Assembly (NCBI GenBank): GCA_945957185.1
Contig: CAMFKA010000069.1
Span: 1 to 9,727, forward strand
Reading direction: 5' to 3'
Source of the DNA: an uncultured Chlamydiaceae bacterium
Lineage (GTDB): Bacteria > Chlamydiota > Chlamydiia > Chlamydiales > Parachlamydiaceae
Length of the DNA: 9,727 nt
The position numbers and the translations under genes were made by a program. Numbering within the stretch: the stretch's first letter is position 1; every line of letters starts with the position of its first letter. Below the pieces are notes generated by a model. The model was not told where the DNA came from and ran no database searches. It saw only the letters and a program-made list of their open reading frames with translations. Shown here piece by piece: positions 6,861-9,727 of the stretch.

Positions 6861-7115
6861 TTAGTTTACACCGGCTTCGACGAGGACGTATGTTTTGTCT
6901 GTTTTGCGGAACGCTACAACACCATCAACTAATGCGTAAAGTGTGTCGTCGCTTCCACGTCCAACGTTTTTGCATGGGTGCCATTTTGTTCCTCTTTGAC
7001 GGACCAAAATGCTACCTGCTGTTACAGGTTCCCCGTTTCCTACTTTAATCCCTAAGCGCTGTGAGCGCGAGTCACGTCCGTTACGGCTTGACCCTTGTCC
7101 CTTCTTTTGTGCCAT
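6861..7115 (-). CDS. rpmA: 50S ribosomal protein L27
   Basis: L27 is a small basic protein of the large ribosomal subunit whose N-terminus reaches the peptidyl transferase centre. The 84-aa length is typical. The N-terminus MAQKKGQGSSRNGRDS and the motifs RLGIKVGNGEPV (20-31), GSILVRQRGTKWHP (34-47) and NVGRGSDDTLYALVDG (50-65) are diagnostic. The N-terminal extension that is cleaved in Firmicutes is absent. An ideal AAGGAGG (minus strand, 7123-7129) lies seven bases ahead of the ATG and overlaps the rplU stop codon, so the two are probably translated in tandem. Confidence 0.98.
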   Translation of the reverse strand: MAQKKGQGSSRNGRDSRSQRLGIKVGNGEPVTAGSILVRQRGTKWHPCKNVGRGSDDTLYALVDGVVAFRKTDKTYVLVEAGVN

Positions 7116-7127
7116 TGACGTGCCTCC

Positions 7128-7445
7128 TTATGCGACTTTTTGAATTTCAGTGATTTTGACGCGCGAATAGTGCTGGCGGTGTCCCCAGATACGCTTTTGC
7201 GTATGGTTAGGCTTGTATTTCACGCTGTGGATCTTAGGGCCTTTCGACTCCCCTTGGATCTCTCCGCGAACAACATATTTGGACACGTTAGGAGTGCCGA
7301 TCTCCACGTCATTTTCATTGGCGACCAGAAGAACCTCATCAAACTGCACCACTGTGCCTGCATCGGCATGTAAGAGTTCGACGTCGATCGAATCGCCCTG
7401 TTTTACTCGGTATTGTTTGCTACCTGATCTGATAATAGCGTACAT
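7128..7445 (-). CDS. rplU: 50S ribosomal protein L21
   Basis: L21 is a 23S rRNA-binding protein of the large subunit and the first gene of the rplU-rpmA-obg cluster. The 105-aa length is normal. The N-terminus MYAIIRSGSKQYRVKQGD and the C-terminal KYKPNHTQKRIWGHRQHYSRV (77-97), with its G-HRQ-Y--V pattern, are family signatures. An AGGGGGA ribosome site (minus strand, 7453-7459) is seven bases ahead of the ATG. A short hairpin lies just upstream of it (7463-7476). The promoter should lie in the divergent gap up to 7583; no convincing -35/-10 pair was found there on this strand. Confidence 0.97.
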   Translation of the reverse strand: MYAIIRSGSKQYRVKQGDSIDVELLHADAGTVVQFDEVLLVANENDVEIGTPNVSKYVVRGEIQGESKGPKIHSVKYKPNHTQKRIWGHRQHYSRVKITEIQKVA

Positions 7446-7462
7446 TGTATTTTCCCCCTGGA

Positions 7463-7476
7463 CACTCGTGTGAGTG
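7463..7476 (-). promoter_or_regulatory. Short hairpin in the rplU leader
   Basis: CACTC (7463-7467) and GAGTG (7472-7476) pair around a four-base loop. The hairpin ends four bases upstream of the rplU ribosome binding site. L21 leaders in some other bacteria hold autoregulatory structures, but this hairpin is only five base pairs and could be chance. Confidence 0.25.
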
Positions 7477-7530
7477 AGAGTTGTTTCATAATTTCTTCAA
7501 TCTATTGCACAAGCATAAATGAATTTACCT

Positions 7531-7558
7531 TTGAAATCAATCGGATTTTGCTAATAAT
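7531..7558 (+). promoter_or_regulatory. Candidate promoter for the dehydrogenase-like gene
   Basis: TTGAAA (7531-7536) and AATAAT (7553-7558) are 16 bases apart, each matching five of six consensus positions. Initiation near 7565 would give a very short leader with the ribosome site almost at the 5' end. The pair lies in the gap divergent from rplU. Confidence 0.45.
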
Positions 7559-7567
7559 CAAAATCTC

Positions 7568-7573
7568 GGAGGA
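7568..7573 (+). promoter_or_regulatory. Ribosome binding site fixing the start at 7584
   Basis: GGAGGA lies 10 bases ahead of ATG 7584. The frame is also open upstream to a possible ATG at 7470, but that start has no ribosome site. It would also place 38 codons across the divergent promoter region and add residues unlike the family's N-terminus. Confidence 0.75.
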
Positions 7574-7583
7574 AACAAGATCC

Positions 7584-8552
7584 ATGAACATCGTTCTACT
7601 GCAGTCTAAACTTCATTTGGAGGAGATCGATCAACTTTTAAAAGAGTTCCCTCAATATCTTTTTTTGACAGTGAACGACGCTTCGTACCGAAAATTGCAG
7701 GAGCATCAAAGAGAAAAAATCGAAGTCATTTACGGCAACCGACTTAGCAAGGAAGACCTCGCGCAATCCCCCTCTCTCCGCTGGATCCACAGCCCCAACC
7801 CACAGCTCAATCGCCTCGCGCTGCAAAGCATTCTCGATAAAGGATCCATCATCGTTTCGACCACACCCGATGAAAACATCGAGCAAGCCGGAGAATTTGT
7901 GATTGGCGGCATATTAACTTTCGTCAAAAATTTTATTCACTGGTCGGAAGCGTTTAAATTTCCCACACTCATTTGGGACAGCAAATGGCGCGATGACATT
8001 TGGACATTAAAAAATAAAGTTTTACTCCAAATTGGACTACGATCTGTCGGCACAGAAATTGCGCGTCGCGCTCGGCAATTCGACATGAAAGTGTGGGGAA
8101 TGGAGGAGAAAAAAACATTCCACCCCCACTGCGACAAAACCTTTGATTTTCGAGACCTCCATTCAGTGTTATCCGGTGTCGACATCGTTTCGATTGCGCT
8201 GCCGCCACTAAAAGAGTACGAAGGCAAATTCGGGGCGACAGAATTTTTCCATATGAAAACGGATTCCATCCTCAGTTTGATAGGACCCTACACACAATTG
8301 AATGGGGATGCACTACTAGCAGAGGAAGGGAACGGTAAATTCCGAGGCATTCTAATTGACACCCCCTATGCACTCCCTATCCCCCACACATCGCCTTTAT
8401 GGAGCTTGAGGAAGGCCATTATCACCCCAGAGACCTCTCCTCGGCCCAAATCCCAAAATCGGCAAGCGTTTCGATTGTTCCTGTACAACTTTCGGCAATA
8501 CGTCCATGGCAACTACAAAGACCTGAAAAACTGCATAGATTCAGAGAATTAG
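7584..8552 (+). CDS. D-2-hydroxyacid dehydrogenase-like protein lacking the catalytic triad
   Basis: This 322-aa protein has the layout of NAD-dependent D-2-hydroxyacid dehydrogenases: an N-terminal lobe, VSTTPDENIEQAGEFVIGGIL (91-111) at the domain crossover, a Rossmann fold, and ALPPLKEY (205-212) with PLWSL (271-275) and AIITPETS (278-285) at the end. Key sites have changed. The GxGxxG loop is GLRSVG (151-156). The catalytic Arg in the usual NxxRG becomes Pro235 (LSLIGPYTQ), the Glu before Pro becomes Leu264 (DTPYALP), and the TPH histidine becomes Glu283. So it probably does not oxidise or reduce hydroxyacids. The frame is intact, which argues for a retained, perhaps binding or regulatory role. 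The start at 7584 is chosen for its GGAGGA. It is divergent from rplU and stands alone. Confidence 0.85.
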   Translation: MNIVLLQSKLHLEEIDQLLKEFPQYLFLTVNDASYRKLQEHQREKIEVIYGNRLSKEDLAQSPSLRWIHSPNPQLNRLALQSILDKGSIIVSTTPDENIEQAGEFVIGGILTFVKNFIHWSEAFKFPTLIWDSKWRDDIWTLKNKVLLQIGLRSVGTEIARRARQFDMKVWGMEEKKTFHPHCDKTFDFRDLHSVLSGVDIVSIALPPLKEYEGKFGATEFFHMKTDSILSLIGPYTQLNGDALLAEEGNGKFRGILIDTPYALPIPHTSPLWSLRKAIITPETSPRPKSQNRQAFRLFLYNFRQYVHGNYKDLKNCIDSEN

Positions 8553-8567
8553 TTGTGTCAGTAAATT

Positions 8568-8747
8568 CACCACTGAGCCAGTGAGATCACTGAGAGTTTA
8601 TGAGGAACATGAGAGTGATCATATCATTCAATTATCGTTTCATCGTTAAATCATTTTATCGTTGATATAAAGTTTGAGAAAATTGCGTAATGAACATTGA
8701 ACTCTCCTCAGCTCATCCCCCTCTGTGATCTCAGTGGCTCTGTGGTG
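8568..8747. repeat. Second inverted-repeat element, 180 bp, CACCAC-GAGCCA type
   Basis: The ends 8568-8596 and 8719-8747 are inverted copies matching at 25 of 29 positions. Each carries CACCAC-GAGCCA-TGAGATCAC-GAG with single differing bases between. Weaker inward similarity follows (ATGAG and GAGAGT on both sides). The centre is AT-rich, with several ATCGTT/ATCATT repetitions (about 8618-8668) and no gene. It begins 16 bases after the dehydrogenase-like gene and fills most of the gap to the next gene. It resembles non-autonomous mobile or REP-like elements and is unrelated in sequence to the one at 5405-5737. Confidence 0.7.
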
Positions 8748-8775
8748 ATTAATTATGCAACAAGGAAAAAATGTT

Positions 8776-9174
8776 TTAGGGTCTCCACGAGGGATCTTTA
8801 ATATACGGAAAAACGTATGAGTAGGGCAGTTCTTTTTCCGAATACATCATCAGTACCCATAGAAAATGGTCTAAAGTGATTTGATTTTTGACACAAAGAC
8901 TCGAATCCAAAATAGTCACCTTCCACTCTTGAGAATTGTTATAAATCCAAGGCAGGTAGTAGGTGAGCGAGGGTTCATAGTTCCAAACTGCTATGGCTAA
9001 CGGCTCCAACGTCTCCGGATCCAAAAAAGCCAAAGTTTTCTTTTCTGTATCAAGGCTGTTGACGTGCAATAATAGGGCATCTTGATCACTTTCTATCATT
9101 GACGCTGTATCCACACTTTTGAAGTGCGCCAAAGGATGATTACGACTCGAGTAAAGCGTCATCCTATGACTCAT
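8776..9174 (-). CDS. Hypothetical protein, 132 aa
   Basis: I do not recognise this protein. The ATG at 9174 is chosen over an upstream TTG at 9183; neither has a good ribosome site. From the ATG the protein reads MSHRMTLYSSRNHPLAHFKS. It has no signal peptide or membrane helix, and is rich in aromatic residues towards the C-terminus (YEPSLTYYLPWIYNN, DHFLWVLMMYSEKELPYSY). Alternating strands and loops suggest a small alpha/beta fold. Only one cysteine and no catalytic motif are seen. It stands alone between a repeat element and a head-to-head ORF a few bases upstream, leaving no room for a promoter except within that ORF. It could be a fragment of a longer gene. That it is coding rests mainly on its length and ordinary composition. 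Confidence 0.5.
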   Translation of the reverse strand: MSHRMTLYSSRNHPLAHFKSVDTASMIESDQDALLLHVNSLDTEKKTLAFLDPETLEPLAIAVWNYEPSLTYYLPWIYNNSQEWKVTILDSSLCVKNQITLDHFLWVLMMYSEKELPYSYVFPYIKDPSWRP

Positions 9175-9460
9175 CCATTTCAAAGCGCTGTTGTTGTCGA
9201 CACAAGCAAAAGAATATGAAGCTCTTTTAGACTATCGAGACACACTTGAATTACTTTTGGAACGTTGGTCTCCGGAAAGACAAATCGAAGCCTTACTCCT
9301 CTATAGCGAAGCGGGAGGATTCATCCCCGGAACTCATTTGTGGGATCAAAATGTCGAAGAGCGAATCGAACGACATAAAAAACGTATCTACCGAAATTAT
9401 GAATATGCCACGCAAGTCGTAGAATTCATCTCCTCAAGGAAACTCAACAACGTTGGATAA
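9170..9460 (+). pseudogene. Probable 5'-truncated gene remnant (charged helical protein, about 90 aa)
   Basis: The frame is open from 9170 to the stop at 9458-9460. It codes a convincing helical protein, with KEYEALLDYRDTLELLLERW and later NVEERIERHKKRIYRNYEYA. There is no ATG anywhere in it. Only CTG 9188, TTG 9191 and TTG 9194 could serve as starts, and none has a ribosome site. The sequence upstream is occupied by the opposite-strand gene. The simplest reading is a gene whose 5' part was lost in a rearrangement; a TTG-started small gene of 89 aa is the alternative. The family is not recognised. It lies near a tRNA gene, a common place for such remains. Confidence 0.45.
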
Positions 9461-9474
9461 ACTTTCTCTCTGCT

Positions 9475-9561
9475 ATGGGTAAACAGCAAATTAAATTTGA
9501 AGATGTCATTTTGGAACTTTCAAAATCTTTTGCTGGTTTTTTTGAAAAAGAGTATATGTGA
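9475..9561 (+). CDS. Possible small ORF of 28 aa
   Basis: ATG 9475 opens a frame of 28 codons reading MGKQQIKFEDVILELSKSFA and on to a TGA at 9559-9561. The peptide is amphipathic and protein-like (D-ILELSKSF-FFEKEY), but no ribosome site precedes it. It follows the upstream remnant by 14 bases in another frame, so it could be a further fragment of decayed DNA. Nothing more can be said of its function. Confidence 0.2.
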   Translation: MGKQQIKFEDVILELSKSFAGFFEKEYM

Positions 9562-9617
9562 GGCCTTTTTATTGAAAGCCCCGCTTAAGAATTTGGTTTC
9601 CAACAAAGCAGATCCAT

Positions 9618-9667
9618 AAAAAAAGCAAAAAAAACCTGAAATTTTATCGTTATGATAAAATTTCAGG
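9618..9667 (-). terminator. Intrinsic terminator downstream of tRNA-Phe
   Basis: CCTGAAATTTTATC (9635-9648) and GATAAAATTTCAGG (9654-9667) form a perfect 14-bp stem with a five-base loop. On the minus strand it is followed at once by eight Ts, then GC and seven more Ts (plus strand 9618-9634). It lies five bases beyond the 3' end of the tRNA gene, so it should end the tRNA transcript. Confidence 0.93.
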
Positions 9668-9672
9668 TGTTG

Positions 9673-9727
<55 letters not shown>

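Noticed and set aside
7470..7583. N-terminal extension of the dehydrogenase-like gene from ATG 7470
   Set aside because: It has no ribosome site, overlaps the divergent rplU leader and promoter region, and does not resemble the family N-terminus. GGAGGA supports ATG 7584.
7937..8269. Minus-strand ORF inside the dehydrogenase-like gene
   Set aside because: It is an antisense shadow of a gene with clear family structure and its own ribosome site.

Overview
The window looks like chromosome of an environmental (Parachlamydia/Waddlia-like) member of the Chlamydiae, at moderate GC. The glutamyl-tRNA synthetase has the chlamydial layout, with HVGTAYMALFN at its N-terminus and KLSKRKNPTSI at the second signature. 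The rplU-rpmA-obg cluster is of chlamydial type. Several further genes are unrecognised, with two hydrophobic segments and DUF4116-like repeats in the first, as is common in chlamydial accessory genes. The genus cannot be fixed from this sequence alone.

Left part (1-5360, all on +): an AT-rich spacer leads into an unrecognised protein with two hydrophobic segments and DUF4116-like repeats. Its last ~15 codons seem to have slipped out of frame. Next come an RluB/RsuA-type rRNA pseudouridine synthase, an ATGA-overlapping Rsm22/METTL17-like methyltransferase with four candidate metal-ligand cysteines, and an unrecognised 295-aa protein starting with GTG one base after the previous stop. gltX follows, probably from its own promoter. 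The pseudouridine synthase and methyltransferase form a translationally coupled pair that probably acts on the ribosome.

Middle (5361-5753): a non-coding spacer between convergent genes, filled by a large composite palindrome. Two 140-bp units lie in inverted orientation around a 53-bp AT-rich centre. Each unit carries the same series of small hairpins.

Right-centre (5754-7445, on -): rplU, rpmA and obg in the near-universal order, with a strong hairpin between rpmA and obg and a short hairpin ahead of the rplU ribosome binding site. Divergent from rplU is a D-2-hydroxyacid dehydrogenase-like gene in which the Arg, Glu and His of the active site are all replaced and the glycine motif is degenerate.

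Right end (8553-9727): a second inverted-repeat element of another type, an unrecognised 132-aa gene on -, a head-to-head ORF without any ATG that looks like a gene remnant, a possible 28-aa ORF, and a tRNA-Phe(GAA) on - cut by the window edge. A textbook intrinsic terminator lies just downstream of the tRNA. This end looks like decayed or rearranged accessory DNA beside a tRNA gene.
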